IMG/VR virus record: IMGVR_UViG_3300008266_000016 | Span: 1-64,000 of that record | Strand: one strand, 5' to 3' | DNA length: 64,000 nt | Source: a virus | Notes under the pieces: generated by a model | Told to the model about the DNA's origin: nothing | The model's input: only the letters and a program-made list of their open reading frames with translations | The model's database searches: none | In this document: positions 1-9,039 of the stretch, in pieces | Layout of the letters: each line of letters opens with the position of its first letter | How positions within the stretch are numbered: the first letter of the stretch is position 1 | Translations under genes and position numbers: made by a program

Positions 1-778
1 ATATTTGCCAATCGCGAATGTGCGCCAGGATATCATCAAATAGATCCACACCGCCGTAACGCACACGGCTGAGATTAGTATTATATCTAGCATAAACACG
101 TGGTCCATCTCCTAGTTCAACAATTCTTTTCATGTGGCGCCAATGCTGTTCGTACATTAGCGGCTCTCCGCCCACCCAGTAGATTTCTTCTACACGATGT
201 TGTTCAACGGCGGCAGCAAATTCGGCTTCAATTTGACTATCCTGAAATTGGGAGATGCTGTCACGTATACTGTCTCGCATCCAATTGTTTTTAGGATCAG
301 CCCAGTTGACCATGTTGTTCTGTTTTTGTTCACTCTCCCAGGCACTTGAAAGCATATCTCCGCAGGTTCTGCATTTGAAGTTACATAAGTTTGAGAACCT
401 ATAATCCCATGAAACAGGTTCCATAGTCGTAGTGCCATCGGGCTGTGTGTTAGCGTATACTTCTGGCAGTTTGTGCTGAAATAAATGATCGAAGTAGGTG
501 CGGTAAACGCTAGTGTTAAGGAGTCGGTCATTGCATACTTCGCATTCAGGTAAAGTTTCTCCGGCCATCATTCTGCGACGCACTGATCGCATGTGATTTG
601 AATTCCAATGTTCTTCAAGTGTGACAGGAATATACTGACCAGTACCTGACTCAGTGTCTATGTACTGCCGAAAATTCTGTGCAGGCTCGCGTGACGCACA
701 GCACATGCGCCGTTCAGTTTGCGGGCTTAGATAGGTATGCACCCAAGGTGCCAGGCACATGGTATCAGGTTTATTCAT
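1..778 (-). CDS. radical SAM protein with N-terminal twitch-type Cys region (partial, 3' end off window)
   Basis: This gene starts at an ATG at 778 and runs off the left edge; 259 residues are visible. Near the N-terminus there is Cys8 in MCLAPWVH, a Cys-Cys pair at 26-27 and CEVC at 79-82, a pattern known from twitch/SPASM-like auxiliary iron-sulfur regions. The radical SAM 4Fe-4S motif CNFKCRTC lies at 132-139 (CxxxCxxC) and GGEP, which contacts SAM, at 203-206. The family uses SAM and an electron to make a 5'-deoxyadenosyl radical; the substrate here is unknown. Its start overlaps the stop of the upstream gene by 8 nt (ATGAATAA), so it belongs to the same operon. Family assignment is firm, function open. 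Confidence 0.88.
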   Translation of the reverse strand, partial: MNKPDTMCLAPWVHTYLSPQTERRMCCASREPAQNFRQYIDTESGTGQYIPVTLEEHWNSNHMRSVRRRMMAGETLPECEVCNDRLLNTSVYRTYFDHLFQHKLPEVYANTQPDGTTTMEPVSWDYRFSNLCNFKCRTCGDMLSSAWESEQKQNNMVNWADPKNNWMRDSIRDSISQFQDSQIEAEFAAAVEQHRVEEIYWVGGEPLMYEQHWRHMKRIVELGDGPRVYARYNTNLSRVRYGGVDLFDDILAHIRDWQI

Positions 779-1784
779 TTAAAAATTCTAATATGGGATC
801 CAACACCTGTTGCTGTAGCAATTGCTGTGTTACCGCAGGATCAAAAATCCTGTGCTGATTGTGTTGGAGTTTTTGTTGCACTACCAGCTGGTTTAATTGT
901 GCTGTATCAAACTGTTGCACTTGTTGCATAATGACGTTTAATCGCTGACCAAAGTCCACAATTGAATCGTAGCTTTCGTCCCATAACTCTGGGAATGTTT
1001 CAAATCCAAAACTCTGTATCTCTGCTAGGGTACCCGGGGTTGCTACCACAATAAATGGATGTTGCATGGCCATGGGCTTTAGACTTTTTTCGCTCACAAA
1101 CACACCTGACGGTGCAGTGACTGAAATTTCTCCAGAAACAGCACCAATTGAACTTTCGCACACCAAGCTCATTGCAGAAATATGAAACCAACGTGGATTT
1201 ACCTGCCACAAGTGTCCATCACCTGTAACATCGTCGGGCATGCTGATCCCCTGGGACAAATAACTACGCATCACATCTGCCTCCATGGGATTCAATGCTT
1301 GCCACACCAGGTCTCGCCAGGGTCGTGTGTAGTTGATCATACACAATGTTTTATACCGTGCAGTTGGAGTATATGCAATATTGTGATAGTTCAATTTTTC
1401 CCAATAGTCTCGGCAACGCAGCCATATCCAAGCAGGCACAGCCTGCACTCTGAGTCCAGGCAATGCGCCAGGCTGTGATCCCAAACTAAACAAAAGGTGT
1501 TGTTGTGGATATTTTTGTAGCAGCTCAACAATCCACCATTGGTCAGTGGTAAACCAATGTTCATTTTTGTTGTCGTATATTACTCTGTAGCCAGCTTGCA
1601 GATGACTGTCAAGATGCTGTTTGACTGCAATTTCACTGAGATAATGATCATAAACAAAAACTGTGTTGCTGGGATATGTTTTGCCAGGATCAAAAAACTC
1701 ATAGTCCACAGGAAAATGCCTTGACAAATTGGCAGGAACCAGTCTGGTGTCGTGCATCAATACCAGATTACTGGTCATAGTCAT
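771..1784 (-). CDS. putative glycosyltransferase-like protein (GT-B type C-terminal motif)
   Basis: A 337-residue protein from the ATG at 1784; ATG 1778 and TTG 1790 are also possible, and all overlap the end of the upstream radical SAM gene. The C-terminal part has SEKSLKPMAMQHPFIVVATP followed by GFETF and WDESYD. The same pattern, (S/T)EK-x-x-(K/R)P ... HPF ... GF-x-TF ... DESYD, recurs in the proteins at 5569-6681 and 8053-9039. This resembles the nucleotide-sugar binding half of fucosyltransferase-like or exostosin-like GT-B enzymes, where a Glu-Lys pair precedes a Pro-rich loop; that match is from memory of the fold. The N-terminal half is not recognised. It sits between two radical SAM genes, which suggests a shared pathway. 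Confidence 0.7.
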   Translation of the reverse strand: MTMTSNLVLMHDTRLVPANLSRHFPVDYEFFDPGKTYPSNTVFVYDHYLSEIAVKQHLDSHLQAGYRVIYDNKNEHWFTTDQWWIVELLQKYPQQHLLFSLGSQPGALPGLRVQAVPAWIWLRCRDYWEKLNYHNIAYTPTARYKTLCMINYTRPWRDLVWQALNPMEADVMRSYLSQGISMPDDVTGDGHLWQVNPRWFHISAMSLVCESSIGAVSGEISVTAPSGVFVSEKSLKPMAMQHPFIVVATPGTLAEIQSFGFETFPELWDESYDSIVDFGQRLNVIMQQVQQFDTAQLNQLVVQQKLQHNQHRIFDPAVTQQLLQQQVLDPILEFLNE

Positions 1785-2985
1785 ACCCAATTATTTCAGC
1801 AAATTCTGGCGCTACATCACGTAAATTTTGTTTTCTTTTGCGATCTAAATCACGTACTTTCATTCGCAACATAAAGCCGTCCGTTGACGCACCCCCATTC
1901 ATAAAGTCTGTGATTCTATCAAACTCCTCACGATATTGTGCGGGCACATCTGCTGAACGTAGGTGTTCTGTGACAGCAGCTTTGGCTGTGTCAGGCAGTG
2001 TGGCAATTGAAAAGTACCAGGCATCATGCATCATGTTCCAGTACACAAAGTCAAAGCGTTGCAGTGCTATCCAGTGTGCTAGTTGATCAATGTACCGCAC
2101 ATTAAACACATTCACGGTACTACAGCATTGTAAACGCAGGTTGGGCAGTTGATCTCTAAGATATTGAAAACTTGTGATTGTGTCCAGCACCAATGCCCAG
2201 TCTGCATTGGTGCGTTGATATTCAAAGCGTTCACCCACATCATCTATTGAGAACGCCACTTCTACTGTTTTAAAATGGCGCCAGATGTCCGGGCCGCGAG
2301 CAGGCCATTGTGTGCCATTTGTGTTGTAGTGTATTTCCACTTGATGTGCAATTCCGCGATCCACAATGCCCTGCAACATGTCAAAGTGCTGATCAATCAT
2401 GAATGGCTCGCCACCTGTAAATTCAATGTAGCGTATGTCATTTAAACAGGCATCAATTTCTGTCCAAAATGATTGATTTTCCCTGGGCCACGCACCTGCT
2501 CGCAGCATCTGATAGGGAAATGTCTTTTTCTTATCGTCATCTGGATGCATGTCATTTAATTCTTCTGTGGCAAATTGGCTTGATGACCATGATCCGCATA
2601 TACGACATTTTAAATTGCAGATGTTGCCCAGCTTCAAATCCAGGAACATCAGCGGCTTGGCGTCAGTGGTCCATTCTCCTGATATGCCCATGTGTTTCAT
2701 TCTGTCCAAGGTGTGCATGCGTTTTGATGTGCGGCCAGCACGTTCTTCCATCCAGCACTTGCGGCAGGTCTGTGGCTTTTCGCCTGCAAGAAACTGTTCA
2801 CGCAGGCGTGTCATTGCACGTGAGTTTTGTATGTCAGCAAAGTTAGCATTCAATAGCGAGAACTTTGTGCCAGAGTCATCCGTCAGTTCATCATCTGCCA
2901 GACAACATGGGCGTACAGTGCCAATGGGAGAGGCTTCTAAACTCACCCAGGGCAATACGCAAAATTGATCGTGTGGAATATTCAT
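1768..2985 (-). CDS. radical SAM protein with N-terminal twitch-type Cys region
   Basis: 405 residues. N-terminal auxiliary-cluster cysteines are Cys9 (FCVLPWV), Cys27-Cys28 (RPCCLAD) and CRKC at 74-77. The radical SAM motif CNLKCRIC is at 123-130 and GGEP at 191-194. Past the barrel, residues of the RTNADW type (binding-loop-like) and a charged C-terminus (DRKRKQNLRD) follow. Length and order match the twitch-domain radical SAM group seen in environmental T4-like phages. The start overlaps the end of the 2982-4241 gene (ATGA-type overlap). It is closest in architecture to the partial gene at the left edge and to the 2982-4241 gene, so these look like paralogues. Substrate unknown. Confidence 0.9.
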   Translation of the reverse strand: MNIPHDQFCVLPWVSLEASPIGTVRPCCLADDELTDDSGTKFSLLNANFADIQNSRAMTRLREQFLAGEKPQTCRKCWMEERAGRTSKRMHTLDRMKHMGISGEWTTDAKPLMFLDLKLGNICNLKCRICGSWSSSQFATEELNDMHPDDDKKKTFPYQMLRAGAWPRENQSFWTEIDACLNDIRYIEFTGGEPFMIDQHFDMLQGIVDRGIAHQVEIHYNTNGTQWPARGPDIWRHFKTVEVAFSIDDVGERFEYQRTNADWALVLDTITSFQYLRDQLPNLRLQCCSTVNVFNVRYIDQLAHWIALQRFDFVYWNMMHDAWYFSIATLPDTAKAAVTEHLRSADVPAQYREEFDRITDFMNGGASTDGFMLRMKVRDLDRKRKQNLRDVAPEFAEIIGYDYDQ

Positions 2986-4241
2986 TTTAGTGCCGCCAAT
3001 TCTGGAATTATATCCAATATTGATTCATTTCTTATTGAATCTAGTTCATTTGTTTTGCGCCAGAATGTATCTATCAAGTGTGTGTTGTCTGTGGCCATCA
3101 TAAAGGTAATGGCTGATTCAAAGCCTTGTGTGGCACGATTTAGCGGGTCCTGACCTTTAAGCCAATGGATATGATTTTGATACAGTGCTGTGAGTGAGTG
3201 TTTGTATTCGGCTGTGGCAATGTCTATTCTATAGTGCGCAGGATCTTGTAGGATATTTATATTTAAATCCTGTGCGCGGATCAGGCCTTTTTCCACCCAG
3301 TCACGGTGGAAATCAGGCAGGTGCCAGGCATTCATTATGCTCAAGGTAGGTGAAATGTAAAAATCCACTTCAGGGCACACACGCAACATATCACGTCTGT
3401 TCTGTTCTACTACGGCCCAGTCTGTGCCTTTTCTAATGTATTCCCCACGTGCGCCCGACGCATCCAGGCTGGCACCCACAGCAACTGAATCGAACTGGCG
3501 CCAGTATTCAAATACTGAACGACCCTTGAGATCCGTGTGTGTGAAGTTGGTGTTGTATATGAGTCTAACGTCAAAGCGTTTTCTTCGCACCAGCTCGTCT
3601 AGAATATTGTAGTGTTCCGCCATAAGCAAGGGTTCACCGCCAGCAAAGTAGATCTGTTCCACATAGTCCAAATGAGGCTTTAATTGTTCCCACATGTCAG
3701 TTTCAGTACGCCCTGCATAGTTTAGCACTGTGTTGCGGGCTTTCCAGTCGCCGCCAGCAAGTTTGGCTTGATCCTGATACCATTGTGAGCTGAATATGTA
3801 TCCGCAGCTACGGCATTTTAGATTGCACAAGTTTGAGAAACGAATGTCCCAGTAGGTCATTTCAAAAGGATTTTGATCCAGCTTCTTTATGTGATGTCCG
3901 TGATGTTTGTTGGCACTCTTACGGCCTGAAAAGAATCCTGATTCTTCCTGCTCATAACAACGTGTGCAGGCAGCGTGTGGCGTTTCGCTCAGCATGTCTG
4001 CACGTAGCTTCTGCATGGGTGCATCCTGCCATATTTCTTCTAAGGTATTTGTTCTACAGTTGCCTACTATGCCTGGCTTCATTTCAGCATGACAGCAGGG
4101 ATATGCCTCGCCTGTGGGATAGGCGTGCAAATGGATCCAGGGATAAATGCAAAATGTCTTTGAATCTTTTAGTAAGAATTCCTCACGCTCAGTTAATTCT
4201 GTGGGTCTTACTAGATCTGTAGAGTTGTAATTATATGACAT
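2982..4241 (-). CDS. radical SAM protein with N-terminal twitch-type Cys region
   Basis: 419 residues from the ATG at 4241. Auxiliary cysteines: Cys31 (FCIYPWIHLHAYP), Cys49-Cys50 (YPCCHAEM) and CTRC at 92-95. Radical SAM motif CNLKCRSC at 139-146, then GGEP at 201-204. The linker between the two regions is His/Lys-rich (KHHGHHIKK). The organisation is the same as the 1768-2985 protein, and the two genes overlap by 4 nt, so translation is probably coupled. The role is inferred only at the level of radical SAM chemistry on a peptide or small glycan-like substrate, as is usual for twitch/SPASM enzymes. Confidence 0.9.
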   Translation of the reverse strand: MSYNYNSTDLVRPTELTEREEFLLKDSKTFCIYPWIHLHAYPTGEAYPCCHAEMKPGIVGNCRTNTLEEIWQDAPMQKLRADMLSETPHAACTRCYEQEESGFFSGRKSANKHHGHHIKKLDQNPFEMTYWDIRFSNLCNLKCRSCGYIFSSQWYQDQAKLAGGDWKARNTVLNYAGRTETDMWEQLKPHLDYVEQIYFAGGEPLLMAEHYNILDELVRRKRFDVRLIYNTNFTHTDLKGRSVFEYWRQFDSVAVGASLDASGARGEYIRKGTDWAVVEQNRRDMLRVCPEVDFYISPTLSIMNAWHLPDFHRDWVEKGLIRAQDLNINILQDPAHYRIDIATAEYKHSLTALYQNHIHWLKGQDPLNRATQGFESAITFMMATDNTHLIDTFWRKTNELDSIRNESILDIIPELAALK

Positions 4242-4250
4242 TATAGTGAA

Positions 4251-5582
4251 TTATAGTGAATTATACCAGGCCTGCAGATTTGGGAACGCTGTGCCAAAGT
4301 CTTTGTTGCGACGCTGGTCATACTGTGTGTGGAATTGTTTGAAATCATTCAATAGCTTGGGCATTTCAAATGTGTCTGAATGCGGTGTTTTCACCACATC
4401 CAGGTAATCAATCAATCTTTGTAAATGATTGATTTCGTGTTCGTGCAGGTATTCACTGTGGCTGTGATTTGTGAGCCAAGTTTCCAACACTGTTTTGTAG
4501 TGTGTTTTCAACTCCGCAGGCAGTATCAACGGACTTTGAAAGCTGGGAAAACGCAAGATGTTTAGTGTGAATGATATAGCATCACGCCCATACTCCAGCT
4601 TCCATTTCACTATGCACTCTAGCAATTGATCCAAGCTGTCTAGGCACAGGGCATTGATGGTACACATCACATGTATGCTACGGAACTGCTTGGAACTTAA
4701 CAAGCGGTTGACATTGTTCATCCAGTCCGCCCAGACCAACCCGTCGCGTATGTACTCTGCTTGCACACCCACAGCTTCGTTTGAAGTGTATATGTCAATT
4801 GCCATGTTTTGCGTTGCATCTAGCAAGCGGTCAATGTCTACGTCTGTGCCTAGGTTACTGTTGATAGCCAGGCGTGTTGAACTCTTGCCTGAATTTGTTC
4901 GAAACCAGTCAATGAGCTTCCATGTGTGACCAGACATGAGGGGCTCTCCTCCTGTGATACGGAGCTCTTGCAGTGTGCGATGCAGATCCGACTCCCACCA
5001 CTTAAAAAATGCATCAATGTAAGGATTGTGTTCTCCATAATCCCAAAGTTGTGCGTTAGCATGATCATGGGTAAAATGGTTGCGACCATCACTGACCAAG
5101 TTCTGGTAAGCTCCGTTGCGTCGGATGTCTTTAACCCATGTTGAACTGAAAGCTGGATTACAATAGCTACAAGCAAACTGACAAGTGCGATCAAAAGCGA
5201 TCTCAAGTGTACGGAGGTTGACGTCTTCAGTGTATGGTGTATTTCTAGCTTCATGTAATGCCTCTATGGGATATATCTTACTCTTATACACACGGTCTGA
5301 AATGGCATTGCGACCCATGTCTTCTATTTTCCAACAGTACTCACAGCCAGGGGGACGCTCCCCGTTGATCATTTGTTGGCGATCTGCCTTCTTTTGATCA
5401 GTATTGTGCAGTAGCCTAGGGTTGATGCTGACTTTATCTTTGTCGATCAAATGAGCTGGCGGGTGATGACAACTTGTGGTCTGTCCACTTCCTAACCAAA
5501 TGGTTGCGTTATACCATTTTGCCGCACAAAAGCTGGCTGAGAGAGGGTCTAATACTTGCTGACGGAACTCAAGATCGTTCAT
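4251..5582 (-). CDS. radical SAM protein, second subgroup (SCHHPP-type N-terminus)
   Basis: 443 residues. The N-terminal part has CAAKWYNATIWL, SCHHPPAHLI at about 37-46 and CEYC at 80-83; these replace the LPW/CC pattern of the first subgroup. The radical SAM motif is CQFACSYC at 134-141, followed by NPAFSSTW, and GGEP at 211-214. It closely parallels the 6656-8062 protein in motif order (SLHNT/LLHNT, KKA.RQ, CEYCW). It overlaps the start of nothing downstream but is separated from the 2982-4241 gene by only 9 nt, which contain a 10-bp tandem duplication. Likely a twitch-type radical SAM enzyme with unknown substrate. Confidence 0.9.
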   Translation of the reverse strand: MNDLEFRQQVLDPLSASFCAAKWYNATIWLGSGQTTSCHHPPAHLIDKDKVSINPRLLHNTDQKKADRQQMINGERPPGCEYCWKIEDMGRNAISDRVYKSKIYPIEALHEARNTPYTEDVNLRTLEIAFDRTCQFACSYCNPAFSSTWVKDIRRNGAYQNLVSDGRNHFTHDHANAQLWDYGEHNPYIDAFFKWWESDLHRTLQELRITGGEPLMSGHTWKLIDWFRTNSGKSSTRLAINSNLGTDVDIDRLLDATQNMAIDIYTSNEAVGVQAEYIRDGLVWADWMNNVNRLLSSKQFRSIHVMCTINALCLDSLDQLLECIVKWKLEYGRDAISFTLNILRFPSFQSPLILPAELKTHYKTVLETWLTNHSHSEYLHEHEINHLQRLIDYLDVVKTPHSDTFEMPKLLNDFKQFHTQYDQRRNKDFGTAFPNLQAWYNSL

Positions 5583-6681
5583 CTAAATACTTTTCTAAAT
5601 TGATGGGGAGTTGGGCACGTTCCAATTGATTGTGCTCCACTAGGTGCTGTTGATTATATTTACAGATATCCTGGGCGGCTGTCCAGAATTCAGCAGCACC
5701 GTTCTGACAGATCTCGCCAATTGTTGCTATTATACTATCTATTCGCTTGCTTGGACAATCAATTTGGTCGTAGGATTCGTCGATGTAGTTGTGGAACGTG
5801 CGGAATCCTGCGTTGCGCAAGTCTCGCAAGTAACCCCTGTTGGCAGCTGCCACAAATGGGTGTGCCATTAATATGGGCTTCCATATCTTTTCTGTTCTAA
5901 ATGTGTGCGGGTAATCAAATATGGTTTCTGTTACCACTGAGAACCATGTGCTTGTGTAGCAAGCAGGATTAACAATGGCATCGCCCCAGGTATTGCCAAA
6001 CAAATGATGCTTGCAAAAACTGTGTGCATACGCTGATTCCATGTTGGGTACAGCACGTTCAATTTCATATTCTGGGGGCAACAGTCTAATAGGCTCAAGC
6101 TGATTGGTTTGCAGTGCAGAAGTAAATGCCATTTCAACAGAACTGCCCAGGTTGGTCCATAATGCATGATCCAACAGCTGATTTTCACGCAGGCCGTCTA
6201 TCAGTGCTTTGCGATGTGGGCGCAGGCGGCCATTTAAAAAAAGAAAATCATATGGGCGATGCGCTTTTGAATCCATGTCAGCTTGTAGTTGCGCCGATTT
6301 GTTTTCTGTGTATTCCACTATGTTTGAAAAGTAACAGTCTGTTTTACAATAGCTCCACCCTGGTTCTAAATCCCCAGACGTCAACAGTCCTATGCGCCCG
6401 TCTTGGACCAAGTCAGCAATGCGCAGTCGCTTGAGCTGTAGCAGTATGGTTTCTGATCCTTCTGCAGGGTTGGAGAACACAATGCGTCCAGGGTGCTGAG
6501 TGGCCCAGTCAGTTATTGTCTGCCAGTTGTCTTTCAATATCACACGGCCAACAACATACACATTGGCAGGATCCAAGCTGGGCAACTGCCAAAAACTGCT
6601 GTCAGCATATGGCTTGAGCAAGTCCCAGACTTCGGCCCATTCGTCTACTATGAGCTTATGTGTTCCTAGCATGATATGCAC
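5569..6681 (-). CDS. putative glycosyltransferase-like protein (GT-B type C-terminal motif)
   Basis: 370 residues from a GTG at 6681; an ATG at 6672 is an alternative. The C-terminal motif FRTEKIWKPILMAHPFVAA, then GFRTF and IDESYDQ, matches those of the 771-1784 and 8053-9039 proteins. An N-terminal region with YDFLFLNGRLRPHRKALID is typical of a conserved phage-associated glycosyltransferase-like group (recognition from memory, moderate). The gene overlaps both neighbours, the radical SAM genes 4251-5582 and 6656-8062. Each of these GT-like genes therefore sits directly beside a radical SAM gene, consistent with a pairwise functional relation. Sugar donor and acceptor are unknown. Confidence 0.72.
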   Translation of the reverse strand: MHIMLGTHKLIVDEWAEVWDLLKPYADSSFWQLPSLDPANVYVVGRVILKDNWQTITDWATQHPGRIVFSNPAEGSETILLQLKRLRIADLVQDGRIGLLTSGDLEPGWSYCKTDCYFSNIVEYTENKSAQLQADMDSKAHRPYDFLFLNGRLRPHRKALIDGLRENQLLDHALWTNLGSSVEMAFTSALQTNQLEPIRLLPPEYEIERAVPNMESAYAHSFCKHHLFGNTWGDAIVNPACYTSTWFSVVTETIFDYPHTFRTEKIWKPILMAHPFVAAANRGYLRDLRNAGFRTFHNYIDESYDQIDCPSKRIDSIIATIGEICQNGAAEFWTAAQDICKYNQQHLVEHNQLERAQLPINLEKYLDERS

Positions 6682-8062
6682 ATTCTGCCCACCAGCTTTT
6701 CATTTCTGGAAAGGTCTTTAAAAAGTCAGTGCCTCTGCGGCGATCGTGTTCTCGAAAGAATCTATAAAAGTCTGCCTTTGCTGCGGAATGATCTTGTCCT
6801 TGGCCTGCTCGCATCCATGCAATGTCTCTGTCCAGTCTAGCAAGTTCGTAGTCTTTGAATCCGTGGAATGGATCTTCGGCAGTTTCTGTCCAACGTATCA
6901 TCCACGCCCAGAGATATTCCAGTCGTTCAGCATAGCTTTCTGGCAGTATTTGCAAACTCTGCCAAGCCGGTTCGCGTAGTACAGGTGTATCAAACCACAC
7001 ACGTTGATAGGTTTTGCTATAGGTTTTACGCAGACCTAGAATGCCAGCAAACAGGTTTTCCAAGCTGGTTACTGATAGATTGTTCATGGTCACAATAAAC
7101 GTTAGACTGTTGTAGCTGGGTACTTCTGTTAGAAATTGATTTACCCTGTCCCATAGTAAATTGAAGTCCATACCGTGACGCATGTATTCTGCTTGTGAGC
7201 CCCAGCCGTCTAAACTCACGTACTGCATGAAGTGTTCTATGCGCCCGTCGCACAACTGCTTGACATACCCCAAGTACTTCTGCCATGACTTTTCATCCAC
7301 TGAGAAGTTTGATGTTACATTCAAATGTAGTTTGGCAGATGGGTTCTCCAACACATGATCAAACACTCTGTATGTGTTCTTGTCTAACAAGGGTTCGCCC
7401 CCAGTCATGCGGAAATGCACCAGTTCTGGGTACAAAGTAGGCCACCACTCCCAGAATGCGTCTACATAAGGGTTATGCTCTCTAACTGGTATAACCCGGC
7501 GATCTCCACCAAAATGCCCAGGATCATTGTGAACACGAGCAGTAGGGTAGCCGCCTGATCGATCCACTTCTTGTTGCCAGCTGCTAGAGAATTGCGGACT
7601 GCAATAACTGCACATGAGATTACAAACATTATTAAAATTAACCTCAACGTAGCTAGGGATAACGTCACTTTCTTCTCCTGTTGAGTTCTGGATCTTTTCA
7701 AAGTCCACTGCGGCCCAAGGCTCGCCTGAACGATAGTGCCTGTCACTCAGTTTGTTTTCCGCTTCCATGTTCCAGCAGTACTCGCACTCTGCGGGCTTTT
7801 CGTTGCGTAGCATCATCACACGTTGCGCTTTCTTGTGCGGTGTGTTGTGCAAGGATCCTGGATTGGTAGCTAAGTTTTCTACGGGTATCTTGTGCAATGG
7901 CGGATGGTAACAACTATTGTTAAGTCCTGTGGGCAGGTGCAGGCTCACTTGCTTCCATTTGGCCAGGCACAGCGCAGGGCCTAGGTTCTCTGCCATTTTT
8001 TCAGCAGAGTTTAGGAACCGACTCTTGTTGTCTACTGTTTCATCGCCTTTGTTCATGGCCAT
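6656..8062 (-). CDS. radical SAM protein, second subgroup (SCYHPP-type N-terminus)
   Basis: 468 residues, the longest radical SAM protein of the cluster. It has LCLAKWKQVSLHLPTG, SCYHPPLHKIP at about 50-60, SLHNTPHKK and CEYCW at 93-97, then the cluster motif CNLMCSYC at 147-154 followed by SPQFSSSW, and TGGEPLL near 225. The C-terminal domain is rich in Trp and Tyr and ends in FPEMKSWW, comparable to FPNLQAWY in the 4251-5582 protein. The two are clear paralogues by motif order. ATG at 8062 overlaps the stop of the 8053-9039 gene. No strong ribosome binding site is visible, so translation is probably coupled to the upstream gene. Confidence 0.9.
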   Translation of the reverse strand: MAMNKGDETVDNKSRFLNSAEKMAENLGPALCLAKWKQVSLHLPTGLNNSCYHPPLHKIPVENLATNPGSLHNTPHKKAQRVMMLRNEKPAECEYCWNMEAENKLSDRHYRSGEPWAAVDFEKIQNSTGEESDVIPSYVEVNFNNVCNLMCSYCSPQFSSSWQQEVDRSGGYPTARVHNDPGHFGGDRRVIPVREHNPYVDAFWEWWPTLYPELVHFRMTGGEPLLDKNTYRVFDHVLENPSAKLHLNVTSNFSVDEKSWQKYLGYVKQLCDGRIEHFMQYVSLDGWGSQAEYMRHGMDFNLLWDRVNQFLTEVPSYNSLTFIVTMNNLSVTSLENLFAGILGLRKTYSKTYQRVWFDTPVLREPAWQSLQILPESYAERLEYLWAWMIRWTETAEDPFHGFKDYELARLDRDIAWMRAGQGQDHSAAKADFYRFFREHDRRRGTDFLKTFPEMKSWWAECAYHARNT

Positions 8063-9039
8063 ATTTTTACAAAGTCCGTTTCTTTTAACTGCATGAAGTG
8101 TTGATAGTTATGTTCTAAAGTATCTTTCATGTCAATGTACATGCCTTCAAGCTCCTGTGTGCTGAGTATGCTCAAGCGTTGTTGTGTTTGTTGTATACAC
8201 TTGATGGCTATTCGCCCATTGTCTAGGTCAGCATCTTGGTCGTAGCTTTCGTCCCACCACTGAGAGAATGTTCTAAATCCCAGCTTGTGTAAGTTTGCCA
8301 AAAAGCCACGTGGGCCCAGAGTCAAAAACGGTGTACGACATATAAACGGTCTCCAGGTTTTTTCCGTGGGGTAAAAGCTGTTGCCGCTTAGAAAAGTTTC
8401 GCATACTATTTCCACAAAAAAATCAGGATACAGTTTAGCAATAGCAAAGTGTGCTGGAGTTAGTATAGGATAGCTATCAACAGATTCGTTCTTGATGGGC
8501 AATTGTTGCATGAACTTGCCTGCTGTGTTAACTGCATTAGGCAATCCTATTTGATATGCTAGTTCATCAAAGCTCAAGTGTGTGCGATGATAATCGACGC
8601 TACTATCGTAATGATAAGTCATGGAGGTTATGTCGCCGTAGTTGCTCCATGTGTGACTGGCCATCCACAATCGTTGCCAACTGCTACGTCCAACAAAAAT
8701 TCCAAAGTGCTTGATTGCGTCCCAGCGTTTCTCAGGTAGCGTGTGCTGAGATGCAAACTGTTGCCCGCTGGGTATGTACAACGGCGGATGTTTAATAATT
8801 TTATAGCAAGAATGGTGTTCTAATTGATTGCAAGTGTGTATGCTTATGGCGCCGGGTGTGTAACCTAAGTTACTGCATACTGCATCCAATAGTTTATACA
8901 AGCCCAGCGTTTCACAATCACTGCCTTCGCCGTCAATGCCAATAGACACATTGCCGTGCTGTTGTAACTCTGACACAATTTCAATTGTTTTGAATTCAGG
9001 ATTCCAAATCTTAAGATCAATGTGCGGAATATTAATCAT
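8053..9039 (-). CDS. putative glycosyltransferase-like protein (GT-B type C-terminal motif)
   Basis: 328 residues. The C-terminal segment YPTEKTWRPFICRTPFLTLG, then GFRTF and WWDESYDQ, is the clearest copy of the motif shared by three proteins of this cluster. The N-terminal half (VSELQQHGNVSIGIDGEG) is not recognised. It starts at an ATG whose last base overlaps the stop codon of the SGNH-like gene upstream (TAATG arrangement), so the two are translationally coupled. A role in transferring a sugar or related group is inferred from the motif and from neighbouring glycosyltransferases; no catalytic residue can be assigned with certainty. Confidence 0.72.
   Translation of the reverse strand: MINIPHIDLKIWNPEFKTIEIVSELQQHGNVSIGIDGEGSDCETLGLYKLLDAVCSNLGYTPGAISIHTCNQLEHHSCYKIIKHPPLYIPSGQQFASQHTLPEKRWDAIKHFGIFVGRSSWQRLWMASHTWSNYGDITSMTYHYDSSVDYHRTHLSFDELAYQIGLPNAVNTAGKFMQQLPIKNESVDSYPILTPAHFAIAKLYPDFFVEIVCETFLSGNSFYPTEKTWRPFICRTPFLTLGPRGFLANLHKLGFRTFSQWWDESYDQDADLDNGRIAIKCIQQTQQRLSILSTQELEGMYIDMKDTLEHNYQHFMQLKETDFVKIWP

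Noticed and set aside
190-531. 113-residue minus-strand ORF
   Set aside because: It lies in another frame of the radical SAM gene 1-778, whose frame contains CNFKCRTC and GGEP.
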